A stretch of 64,000 nt of DNA from contig NC_083370.1 in assembly GCF_029542785.1 (NCBI RefSeq), positions 1,920,001 to 1,984,000 on the forward strand, written 5' to 3'. The notes under the pieces were generated by a model. That model had not been told where the DNA came from. It was given only the letters and a program-made list of their open reading frames with translations, and searched no databases. Shown here piece after piece: positions 9,247-21,164 of the stretch; position 1 is the first letter of the stretch; each line of letters opens with the position of its first letter. Made by a program: the position numbers and the translations under genes. The DNA comes from Malassezia japonica. Its lineage: Eukaryota; Basidiomycota; Malasseziomycetes; Malasseziales; Malasseziaceae.

Positions 9247-12007
9247 ATGGACGGTTTTGTGGGCCAGACGGGTGCGGCAGGCCATGCGGGCCTGTCGCTC
9301 TCCGACATTCTGCAGCAGTCGCGCAAGCTCACGAACCAGCTCGGCCGCGACTCGGACCTGCCGTCGATCCAGCTCGGAATCGACCAGATCGAAAGCCAGA
9401 GCCGGAAGCTGGCGAGCAAGAGCGTGCGCAACGGCAACCCCGCGGCGGACGCGCGCGCGTACGTACCTGTGCTAACGCAGTCATTACCTGCTTGCGAGTG
9501 GTGGCATCGATGCCGCCCAGCTCTCCAATGCGATCCAGCACACAAACATTGCGAATACCTTTGAGCCGCTCCAGCCGGTGTACGACACAGACATGGAGGG
9601 CTTTATCCAGCACGAGCACGAGCAGGTAATCCTGAGCATGATCGAAGAGAGCCGCCGGCAGACGCTCGACGACTTCCAGCACAAGCTCGGCGACGGGCTG
9701 CACCAGGACTGGCAGAACCAGAAGCGACGCATCCTCGAGGAGCTCGGCCAGCACAAGCTCGACGAGGGCGACACCGTGTCCGGCGTGCCGGGCGGCCTCT
9801 CGTTCCGCCGCTCGACGACCAGCATGCCGAGTGTGCCGCAGTCGGCCGCGGACGAGGCGTTGAACGCGTCGGTGCTGCACTCGCGCATCATTCGCTACGA
9901 TACCGTGATTGCGCGCCTGAACAAGGCGCGCGTCGATCACGAGCCCATCCCGCTCATCCACGCTTTGATGGAGATCGTCGAGGGGATCGTGCAGGAGCCG
10001 GCTCGCAAGCGCGGCCTGCTCGACGCATGGACCGTGCTCAAATACATGGTCCACGAACAGGGCGCGCTGCCCAAGCCGGTGCAGGAGCGCGAGTACGCCG
10101 CGGCGTACATGGACCTCGACGCGTTCCACAGCGCGCCCGGCCTCGCCCTCCGCAAAAAGTGGGTCGGCGGCGCGCGCGCCTACCTCGAGGCGCAGTTCGC
10201 CGAGTACATGGAGCAGGTCATTGCCGCCTCTCCGTTGCAGGCGCAGCGGGGCGGCGTGCCGACCGTGCGTGCGACCGTCGCGGCATTCCTCCGCGCACAG
10301 CTGCGCACGCCGCAGAACGCGTGGGTCGCGGGCATCGCACGCGAGATGGACCAGTCGACCGACACGCCGCTCTGGGCGAACCTCTTTTACCTGATCCGCT
10401 CGGGCCACGCGAGCGACGCGCTGCGCTGTGCGCACGAAAACGAGGCGAGCCTGCAGCGCGCCGACCCCTCGTTCCTGGCCTACTTCAAGGCGTGGATCGA
10501 CGCAGAGGACCGCCAGCTGCCCAAGAGCATGAGGGAGCATCTCATGGCCGAGTACGTGACGCGCTTCCGCTCGGTCGCGCTCGACGCGCAGGACCCCTAC
10601 CACTACACTCTCTACCGCCTCATGGGACGCTTTGACACTGCGAAAAAGTTTCCGCAGCCGCTCGTGTCCAGCACGGAAAACTGGCTCTGGCTCCAGCTGT
10701 GCATGGTCACGGAATCCGCCGAGGGCGACGCGCAGGACCCCACGCTGCGCACGCACACGCTCCACGACCTCGCGCAGAAGCTCGAAAAGTACGGCGAGGC
10801 TCACTTTGACCCCAAGGGCACGCGCCCGCTGCACTACTTCCAGCTCCTCTTGCTCGTCGGCGAGTTTGAAAAGGCGATTGCTTTTCTGCACGCGCGCGCA
10901 GCCTACCAGGTAGACGTGGTGCACTTTGCCATCGCCCTGACCTACTACGGCCTCTTGCGCGTCCCGGCGGCGTCCGAGACGTCGCAGTTTGATTACCTCA
11001 CCGTCGTCCAGCGCGCCAAGGGGCCCGTGGCGCTGATCGACTTTGCCAAGCTTATCCAGCGCTACACGCGCCTCTTTGCGCAGTCGTCGCCGCGCGACGC
11101 GATCGCCTATATTAGCCTCTTGTGCCTGAATGCCAAGTGCCCGGCGCCAGTGGGCGGCGAACAGGTGCAGCGGTGCCACGAGCTGGTGCGCAGCCTGATC
11201 CTCGAGGCTCCGTCGTCGTCCTTTGTCGAGCTGCTCGGCGACGTGCGCGCCGACGGCACGCCGGTGCCGGGTCTCATTGAGCAGCACCTCGACGCGCTGC
11301 ACCTCGGCGACAAGCGCGAATTTGTGCGCAAGATTGTCGAGTCCGCCGCGAAGCAGTGCGAGCGCGAGCAGCGCACCACCGACGCGATCCTCCTCTACAA
11401 CCACATCGGCGAGCACGACACGGTGATCTCGGTGCTGAACCGCGAGCTGGGCGCGACGCTCATGGAGCCGGTCAGCCTGAGCGAGTGGCAGACGAACGTC
11501 GACGCGGGCTCCGCCGCGACGCTCTCGGCCGTCTCGAGCTTGGTGACGCTCGCGCGCGGCATTCTCGCGAGCTACGAGCAGCACTACAACTATCGGGGCG
11601 CGCCGGGCCTCGTGTGCCAGACGCTCCTGGGCCTCAAAAAGGCCGTGTCACTGTACAATGACAACCAGCTGCTCCCGGCCCTGCAGACGCTCGAGGCGCT
11701 GCACCTGCTCCCGCTCGACGCCGAGGCGCGCAAGGACGTGGTATCCATCACGCGCAAGGCGGAGGAGTTCAAGACCTACGACGAAAACATCACCAAGAAC
11801 TTTTCCGATATCGTCCTGATGGCCATGACGCTCCTCTACAAGCTGCACCAAGAGCTCAAGAACTCGATCACGCGCTCCAACTCGGGCGCGCTGTACGAGT
11901 ACCGCAGCCAGGCGCGCGCGTTGATGATGTGGGCGGGCATGCTCCGCTTCCGCATGAGCAACGAGACGTATAGCCAGCTGACGCGTCTCGATGTCTATAT
12001 CCACTAG
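9247..12007 (+). CDS. NIC96: Nucleoporin Nic96/Nup93
   Basis: Two exons, 9247-9458 and 9481-12007, with a 22-nt intron encode 912 residues, close to the 839 of yeast Nic96. The N-terminus is coiled-coil-like (LSDILQQSRKLTNQL, QIESQSRKLASKS), matching the region that binds the Nsp1 complex. The rest is an alpha-helical solenoid with family blocks such as RKKWVGGARAYLE and DTPLWANLFYLIRSGHASDAL. Nic96 is a scaffold of the inner ring of the nuclear pore. The intron sits early, just before HYLLASGGIDAAQL, which is the conserved continuation. Confidence 0.93.
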
Positions 12008-12036
12008 CGTAGACACCAACCGGTTGTATGCGAGAA

Positions 12037-14640
<2,604 letters not shown>

Positions 14641-15418
14641 ATGGCGGAGCGCGCTGTTGGGCGGGGGGCGCTGTGTGCGCGCCAAGCCTTGCTCGTCCAA
14701 TCGTACGTAACGCGACTGACACAGCGCCCGGCTCTGCGACACTGGGGCATGTCCGGACGGTGTATACGCCACGCCAGACACGGACGACTTTCTGCGTAGG
14801 TTTTTCTTTCTGATGCAGGATGGAATGGTGTCGTGTTTATTCGCAAGGGCGCCTATGCACCGGGCGTGTTTCGGTTTAGCATCCAGTTTGATATAAAGGG
14901 CGAAGAGCTCACGGTGCCTACGGTGTTTTTCCCGCCTATCTTGCTGCACCCACTGGTCGAGGTAAGTTTTTCTGGTCTTATCCAGCCCGCCAATGGCCGC
15001 CTCAACATGCTCCCTTTTTTGGCGTTTGCTCAAGAGAGGGCGTGGCCGGTCGATCCGGCCGACCCTGCGTTCCTCTCGTGCTTGATGCACTTTGTTGCCG
15101 AGATCTTTGACGATAACATGCTTCAAGGCCTCCTCGGGCAATGGGTCTTGAACGAACGAATGTATACGTACGTCGCCCATCTCACCCAGTCTATTCAAGA
15201 GCGACCGGCCACTCTTTGACCGGCTTGCGTCGCAGTCTGCAAGCCTCTCTACGTCCGAGCCCAGCCTGTACGATACGCACTCTGGCAGCGGCGTGCCGGG
15301 CGACCGGGATGTGTCGCTTGCACAGCCCTATGCCACATCATCTTCGCATGGCGCCCTCCCCTTTGCACCCGTGGGTGATGAGGAAGTGACACGGACCCGC
15401 GACCAACTCTTGACGTGA
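14641..15418 (+). CDS. AKTIP/FTS-like UEV (inactive E2 variant) protein
   Basis: Five exons (14641-14702, 14725-14795, 14819-14961, 14986-15167, 15190-15418) with introns of 22, 23, 24 and 22 nt encode 228 residues. The E2-like core reads GVYATPDTDDFLRWNGVVFIRK, split here at the second intron, then GAYAPGVFRF and LLHPLVEPANGRL. The catalytic cysteine region of true E2s is absent, as in animal AKTIP (Fused Toes), which joins Hook proteins and FHIP on endosomes linked to dynein. The motif MYTLFKSDRPLFDRL matches the C-terminal helix of that family. The third intron is a multiple of three, so reading through it would add eight residues. The tail is Ser/Asp-rich. Confidence 0.8.
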
Positions 15419-15508
15419 GGCGCACGCGCGCACGGGCGTTGGTCGCGAGGGCAATTTTTGTAATTAGTAAAAGTAACGAGGCCGCACAGGGCCGTCTGCA
15501 CCACCAAG

Positions 15509-16205
15509 ATGGCATCGTCCGCGCCTCCCCGGCGCCCAAAGCGCAAGCGCGTGCGCAAGTCGCGCACAGCTGTGGTGAGCTCTTCAGATAGCTCTTCGGA
15601 GGACGAGAAGGCGGCTCCTGAGGTGCCACAGCGCGTGTCGCCCAAGGCACACTCCCACGCACCTTCCCAGCAAGAACAAGAAAAAAAGGGTGGCTATGCC
15701 TCGGACTCGGGCAGCGAGTTTGACCAGGAGGCTGCTGATACGGAAGAGAACGACGCAGACTTCTCTGACCTCCGCGATGCTTTGTCGCCCCCTACCCTTC
15801 GCCTGCACGCCGAAAGCAATGACGAAGAAGGCGACGTGACTCTGCCCAAGACCCGGGTAGGCGGCCGCCTTGCCAACCTCTCCGCACAATCCATCTCGCA
15901 AGAGCTGGAAGAAAAGCAGCATGCTTCGTTCCGATCTCTCTGGATGCAGGCTCTTACGGAAGAGTTTGGCAACGAGCTGGACCAGATGCGACAGGTATGT
16001 CTTTTTCCTACTCACGCAGAATGACGCTCGTCTGAGCAGTGAATCAGCAGGGGCGAGCAGTGCTACTGCACGTCTTCCGTTGCTGATCGATGCACTGTCG
16101 TTCGGCAGCGAGGTGTTCTCGGGTCCTCGTCGGCCCGAGTCGGGTGCCGAGATGGAGGACGAGCCCGTGGACGAGATGAGCATGGCGTTGCCTGCCCAGA
16201 CCTAG
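15509..16205 (+). CDS. RSA3: Ribosome assembly protein 3
   Basis: Exons 15509-15994 and 16020-16205, with a 25-nt intron, encode 223 residues. The N-terminus is strongly basic (RRPKRKRVRKSR) and followed by a Ser/Asp/Glu-rich stretch, as in nucleolar proteins. The conserved C-terminal domain reads HASFRSLWMQALTEEFGNEL then DQMRQ-NDARL and LPLLIDALSFGSEVF, which is the Rsa3 pattern. Rsa3 helps early maturation of 60S pre-ribosomes with Dbp6 and partners. The exon junction falls between the two halves of this domain, and both halves are needed for the family signature. The gap to the upstream UEV gene is 90 bp with no clear motif. Confidence 0.82.
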
Positions 16206-16246
16206 CCACTATGTATTACTAGAGCCGATTATATATGTATCAAACC

Positions 16247-17074
16247 CTACAAGTTGAACTTGGCGCGAGGGAACTGCGTCGTCTTCGACGCTGCGTCGTC
16301 GGTGAAGAACAAGACATCACCAGGGGTAAACGGACGAACGCGGCTCGCAGGCAGACCCAGCTGGGGCTGATCGAGTACCTTGGACAACATCTCCTGCTTG
16401 CCTGCGCCAGCGAGAACGAACGCCACATGGTGGGCGTGGTTCAGCACAGGGTATGTAAAGGTGATGCGGCGAGCCGGCGGCTTCGGCGAGTCCTCGATCG
16501 GCGACACCCAGCGGTCCTGCTCGCCCAGCAGCTCGTGGTCAGGGAAAAGACTGCACGTGTGGCCGTCCGGACCCATGCCCAGCAGAATCAGGTCAAAGAC
16601 GGGGTTGCGCACCGACTCCTTGCCCGCGAACGCCTGGACCAGCTGCTTTTCGTACTCGTCCGCCAGCTCCACCGAGTCGTTCAAGAGGCTCTCGTCGATC
16701 GTGTGGATCTGGCTACGCTGGAGTTCGGGCACCTTGGAGAAGAACTCCTTGTTGCACAGATCGTAGTTCGACTCGGGATCGTTCAGGGGAACAATGCGCT
16801 CGTCGGCAAAGAAGACCTGCCACTTCTCCCAGCGGACCGCATTGTCCGTGCGGCCCACGAGGTACTTGGCCAGGAACTTGGGCAGCGAACCACCGGAGGT
16901 GGCAATCGTGAACATGTTGCGGCGCTCGATCGCCTCGTTTTGCGCCTGGGGTCAGCACGAAAAACCTACCTTGATCACAAAGTCGGCCAAGCCCTTGCTC
17001 AGATCATCATCCGTAGGGAAAGAGTACAGCACGGGATCCGTGTGCGTGTGCTTCGGCACCTGAGTACCCACCAT
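16247..17074 (-). CDS. SOL3: 6-phosphogluconolactonase
   Basis: Exons 16970-17074 and 16247-16945 with a 24-nt intron encode 267 residues, the usual size. Family blocks include [47 protein letters not shown] and [18 protein letters not shown]. It hydrolyses 6-phosphogluconolactone in the oxidative pentose phosphate pathway and so supports NADPH supply. The start [19 protein letters not shown] is the first ATG and gives a normal N-terminus. It is divergent from the threonyl-tRNA synthetase gene. Confidence 0.94.
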
Positions 17075-17176
17075 CTTGCGTCGTGTGGAGAGAGATGCCC
17101 ACGGACCCCGCATACGTCCCGCTACTGCCACGTGGTCCAAACGATCGGCGGAATCGGGCGACGTCTTCCAGGAACC
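17075..17176. promoter_or_regulatory. Divergent SOL3 / ThrRS promoter with CACGTG
   Basis: A 102-bp gap with CACGTG at 17129-17134, near its middle. Confidence 0.45.
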
Positions 17177-19675
17177 ATGCCGATTCGCGCTTGGGGCGTG
17201 CGGGCGTGGGCACGCGGCGTGCCGCGGCGTGCGCCAGGTGTGCGAGCACTGACACTGTCGCATGCAGTATGGGCCGAGCCGCGAACAGTGGCGGTTCCCG
17301 GCGGCCGGACACGCGTCGCACAGATTTTGAACGACGCGTGCTCGAACGAGGCCGGCTCCTACTTTGTGGCGCGTGCTAGCAATGGTCAGCCGATCTCACT
17401 CCAGGACGAGGTCGGGGGGGAGGATGCGCCGGAATCACTCACCTTTCTTCCTTTTGATACAGACGACAAGCTTGCCCAGCGCTCGTTCTGGCTCTCGGCA
17501 GCGTACATGCTGAGCGCAGCGCTTGAGAATTTGTATGGCGAGACACTGCTCACCACGTCGCCAAGCGTGACATCGAGCGCCGGAAAAGAGGCGGACGGAT
17601 CGTCAGGATTCATCTACGAAGTGTTGCGCAGCCGTGCGCCGCAGCCGGTCGCCTACGGCGACCGCCTCGCCGAGGCCGAACAGAACGTGGCCGGTGCGCT
17701 CACAGAACTCTTTTCCGCACCGGAAGCGCCGAAGCTCTCGAACGAGGAGCTCGCGGCGATTGACAAGGAAATGAAACGCCTGAGTTCGGCCGGCCACGAC
17801 TTTGTGGTGGAGAGCGTGCCTTGGGACGAGGCGTGGGCGCTCTTTGAACGCAACCCGCTCAAGCTCTACTCGATGCTGCAGTACGCCCGCACAAAGGGTG
17901 AAGAGCGCCCTTCCGTGCCGATTGTGCGCCTCAGCAAGACCTCGTTTACGGATCTGGGCCCATGGCAATGTGACGAAGCGGTGCTGCTGCGCCGCACCAA
18001 GCCGATCAAGGCGTGCAAGCTTCTCGGCTGGTCCACTGCCTCGCTGCCGGCGCACTGGGCGAATGCCGCGGCCGAGGCGCAGCAGCCCCTGCTGCGCGTC
18101 CGCGGCATTGCCTTTCCGTCCGCCGCCGATCTCCAAGCGTATTCTTCGCGGATTTCCGAGTCGGAAAAGTCGGATCACCGCCTGCTGGGCCTTGCCCAAG
18201 GCCTCTTTTTCTCGCACGACTCGTCGCCCGGCAGTCCGTTTGTTATGACGCATGGAATGCGCCTTATCCGCCGTGTCGAGCGAGTGATCCGCGACCTGTA
18301 CGACACGTTTGGGTACGAAGAGGTACAGACGCCGCAGCTCTACCGCAGCTCGCTCTGGAAGCAAAGCGGCCACTGGGACAAATACCGCGAGGACATGTTT
18401 AGCGCACAAGGATTTACCGAGCAGGAGGCCGCGCGCTCGTGCTGCAATGCACACGATGCGCAGTCGCACCTCTTTGGTCTCAAGCCGATGAACTGCCCAG
18501 GCCACTGTGTCATGTTTGCTCACCAGCCACGCTCGTACCGTGAGCTGCCGCTGCGCCTTGCCGAGTTTAGTCCTCTGCACCGCAACGAGGCATCCGGCGC
18601 GCTGTCGGGCCTGACGCGGGTCCGCCGCTTCCACCAGGACGACGCGCACGTCTTTTGCACGCCCGCCCAGGTCTCGGGCGAGATCAAGTCAATGCTGCGC
18701 ATGCTTGCAATGGCCTACGGTGTGTTTGGCTTTGGCAACCGCTTTGAGCTGGTCCTCTCTACGCGCCCCGATAGCTTCCTGGGCGAGGTGGCGCAGTGGG
18801 ACGCTGCCGAGGCGAGTCTCAAAGAGGCGCTCAATGCCAGCGGCCGCCCGTGGTCCTTGAATGAGGGCGACGGCGCGTTCTATGGCCCCAAGATTGATAT
18901 CCGGCTCGTGGACGCAATGGGGCGCAAGCACCAGACCGCCACGATCCAGCTCGACTTCCAGCTTCCGGAACGGTTCCAGTTGGAGTACGCACTGCCCGAC
19001 CCCAACGAGAGCACACCGGGCATGCGCCCGGGCCATGCGCGCCCGGTCATGATCCACCGTGCGATTCTCGGCAGCTTTGAGCGCTTCCTCGCGATCCTCC
19101 TCGAGCAGTGCCGGGGCTGGTGGCCGTTCTGGCTGAGCCCCCGCCAGGCGGTCGTCATCCCGACGTACAGCTCGAACGACCCTGCGGTGCACGAGGAGCT
19201 CCACGCGTACGCGCAGCATGTACGCCGCGTGCTGAGCAGCGGCACGTCGTCGGCAGACAAGAGCCCGTTCCTGTCCCCGACGATGGCGCACCATGCGCTC
19301 GAAGTCCCCTCGCGCTCGCGCTTCTTTGTCGAGCTCCCGCCGCACTTTCTCACGCCCGGCGAGACGCTCGGCAAAAAGGTGCGCCAGGCGCAGCTTGCGC
19401 GCTACAACTTCTTGCTCGTTGTCGGCCAGAACGAGATGGAGAGCAAGACCGTGAGCCTGCGCATTCGTGACGAGCGCGCCGGGCCGGCGTGGCACACGTC
19501 GCTTGGCGACACGCCCGACCGCGGCCAGGCCAAGGTGAGCGAAATGGTCCTGGGCGCGATCCGCGCCACGTTCCCCGACAAGGTTGCGGAGGGCAAGCAG
19601 GACGTGGACCTTGGCCAGTGGCGCCTCGATGAAGTGCGGCGCCTTTTCTGTGTGCTCGACGCACTGCACGTGTAA
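17177..19675 (+). CDS. Threonyl-tRNA synthetase, probably mitochondrial, with degenerate editing domain
   Basis: A single exon encodes 832 residues. The N-terminus MPIRAWGVRAWARGVPRRA is Arg-rich, like a mitochondrial presequence. A TGS-like segment (~35-75) and an SAD-like editing domain (~95-330) precede the class II core: a motif 1 region ending KQSGHWDKYREDMF, motif 2 LHRNEASGALSGLTRVRRF, the zinc-ligand Cys in MNCPGHCVMF, the His of QDDAHVFC, and motif 3 MIHRAILGSFERF. An anticodon-binding domain ends the protein. The HxxxH editing motif is replaced by L-S-A-A-Y and the CxxxH motif (normally CRGPH) by GPWQC, so post-transfer editing of Ser-tRNAThr is probably lost. The frame stays open upstream of the start, but that stretch is antisense to SOL3. 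Confidence 0.9.
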   Translation: MPIRAWGVRAWARGVPRRAPGVRALTLSHAVWAEPRTVAVPGGRTRVAQILNDACSNEAGSYFVARASNGQPISLQDEVGGEDAPESLTFLPFDTDDKLAQRSFWLSAAYMLSAALENLYGETLLTTSPSVTSSAGKEADGSSGFIYEVLRSRAPQPVAYGDRLAEAEQNVAGALTELFSAPEAPKLSNEELAAIDKEMKRLSSAGHDFVVESVPWDEAWALFERNPLKLYSMLQYARTKGEERPSVPIVRLSKTSFTDLGPWQCDEAVLLRRTKPIKACKLLGWSTASLPAHWANAAAEAQQPLLRVRGIAFPSAADLQAYSSRISESEKSDHRLLGLAQGLFFSHDSSPGSPFVMTHGMRLIRRVERVIRDLYDTFGYEEVQTPQLYRSSLWKQSGHWDKYREDMFSAQGFTEQEAARSCCNAHDAQSHLFGLKPMNCPGHCVMFAHQPRSYRELPLRLAEFSPLHRNEASGALSGLTRVRRFHQDDAHVFCTPAQVSGEIKSMLRMLAMAYGVFGFGNRFELVLSTRPDSFLGEVAQWDAAEASLKEALNASGRPWSLNEGDGAFYGPKIDIRLVDAMGRKHQTATIQLDFQLPERFQLEYALPDPNESTPGMRPGHARPVMIHRAILGSFERFLAILLEQCRGWWPFWLSPRQAVVIPTYSSNDPAVHEELHAYAQHVRRVLSSGTSSADKSPFLSPTMAHHALEVPSRSRFFVELPPHFLTPGETLGKKVRQAQLARYNFLLVVGQNEMESKTVSLRIRDERAGPAWHTSLGDTPDRGQAKVSEMVLGAIRATFPDKVAEGKQDVDLGQWRLDEVRRLFCVLDALHV

Positions 19676-19685
19676 TTGCACGTCG

Positions 19686-20713
19686 TTACCCATACCACGC
19701 CGTAGCACTCGTCGGTGCCTGCGCCTCTTCGCGTGTCGGAATCATGGGCTGTGTGACGCCATAGAGCGCACACAGCTCGCGCCACGTCGCCATGTCGAGT
19801 TCCAAGACAATTTGACGGCGCGTGAGGCCCGCGTTGCGGTCCTCTTCTGTCGGCTCGTAGGTGCTCATCAAGCGGGGATCGCCTTGGTCGTCCTCGAGAA
19901 TCGCCGCTTTTCCGTCGCGGATCAGAAAGCTGATGTAGAACAAATTTTCCACCGAATTGCTAAAGCTCTCTGGGTTGAGCGCAAAGCGAAAGAGACACAC
20001 GCCGTCGTCTCCGGAAGCCGCCTCGAGGCGCTTGGCAATCTCGAGCACAAGGCGCGACGTCTCGTTTTCGGACTGCGTAATGTCGTCGGCGGCCAGCTGC
20101 TGCGGCGCGACATGCTCGGCGCCCGCATCGAGACGCGACGTGCGCGTCGTCCTGCGGCTCTTTGGCACGACTTGCAGCGGTCCAAGGAGGAATTCAGGGA
20201 TAGGGGCACGGCGCGAATGCTGCGCGGCGACCGACCCCAGCTTGTCCCAGTCCCAGAGCTCGGTATCGCCGGAAACAAACTCGGCTTCGCTCGCGGTCTG
20301 CCGTGTGCGGCCGCTGACGACGTGTCCTCCGATAAACTGCGCGACTCGGTGCATGTAGTCGTCCATGTCGAACGCGTCGGCGCCGACGCGCCGCGTGCGC
20401 GTCATTTCCGCGCCCATATCCGACATGCTCAGCAGGAAGCGCGAGTCGAGCAGGCTATCAGTAGGTGCCTTGACTGCGTCAGAATGTCGACGCACCTTTC
20501 GAGTACAGTTCGTCGCCCATGCGCACCATGTCGCCGACATCGGCGATGGAGCTCTCTGGGAGATGGCGGCGCGTGGCTGTGTCAGCCGTGCTACGTACTC
20601 TGTGCCGACGCCAAGAGTGCGCGGTACTCTTTCCTTAGCTCACGCTGTTCGAGCATATTGGGCCGTGGCTCGTACTCGAACGTGTCGCGCCCTTCGCCTC
20701 CCTCGCCGCTCAT
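19686..20713 (-). CDS. NSE4: SMC5/6 complex kleisin subunit Nse4
   Basis: Exons 20599-20713, 20496-20576 and 19686-20473 encode 327 residues over two 22-nt introns; the second has a GTGCGT donor. The N-terminal block RELRKEYRALLA, then VKAPTDSLLDSRFLL and MGAEM, are characteristic, and the C-terminal winged-helix domain reads NPESFSNSVENLFYISFLIRDG. Nse4 is the kleisin that bridges the Smc5 and Smc6 heads with Nse1 and Nse3, acting in recombinational repair and replication stress. An ACGCGT box lies 9 bp upstream of the ATG. Its stop is 10 bp from that of the ThrRS gene. Confidence 0.9.
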
Positions 20714-20777
20714 CGTGGAAGACGCGTCGCAACACTCGCTTACCTAATCGATCCATCACGTTCAGATCGCACGAGCC
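20714..20777. promoter_or_regulatory. Divergent promoter with MluI cell-cycle box
   Basis: This 64-bp gap between NSE4 and a small orphan gene contains ACGCGT at 20722-20727, the core recognised by fungal MBF-type G1/S factors. Control by MBF is inferred. Confidence 0.4.
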
Positions 20778-21164
20778 ATGTCGGTGTCGCGCGGAAAGGC
20801 GCAGGCGGCGGCGCGCCGCCGGCTCTGTGAGCCGTTCCGGTCGCCAGTACGCACCGAGTCAGTCGAAAGCAAGGCCTATGCGAGCCAGCGGCGCGCGGTG
20901 CTCCAGAAAAAAGAGGCGCAAACGCTCGTCGAGCTCGGCGCCGAGGACGACTATGGCCTCGAAGGTCCGCTGCCCCGCGACACGCTCTACCTCCCCACGA
21001 AGCCGACCTATGTCGATGAAAGCAGGATCAAGACGTTTGACGAAGCACTTCCTCCTGCCCCCCCGTCCCCCCCGTGTGGAAAATGGCTTGGGTATTGTGG
21101 CAAGCTACCTGCAATGTACACTTCACCGGCGGATCAGCCGCGTGACCATCTCACGCTCCCGTAG
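20778..21164 (+). CDS. Small uncharacterised basic protein
   Basis: A single open frame of 128 residues begins at a good ATG 64 bp from the divergent NSE4 start. I do not recognise the family. The N-terminal 60 residues are basic and contain a PFRSP element (CEPFRSPVR) that faintly recalls the KPFRSP motifs of Mei5/Sfr1 recombination factors, then a helix-like QRRAVLQKKEAQTLVELG. After about residue 92 the sequence becomes Pro/Gly-rich and overlaps the 3' end of SEC15 by 42 bp in antisense, so the true C-terminus may be earlier or spliced. A shared ACGCGT promoter with NSE4 would suit a DNA-repair role, but that is only suggestive. Confidence 0.5.
   Translation: MSVSRGKAQAAARRRLCEPFRSPVRTESVESKAYASQRRAVLQKKEAQTLVELGAEDDYGLEGPLPRDTLYLPTKPTYVDESRIKTFDEALPPAPPSPPCGKWLGYCGKLPAMYTSPADQPRDHLTLP

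Noticed and set aside
9329..11584. A 751-codon open frame antisense to NIC96
   Set aside because: It mirrors the codon bias of a real GC-rich gene, has no domain resemblance, and is rich in Arg, Val and Leu as expected of a shadow frame.
16235..17176. A possible 314-codon N-terminal extension of the ThrRS
   Set aside because: The frame is open only because it is antisense to the SOL3 gene; the first residues after 17177 already form a presequence-like start.
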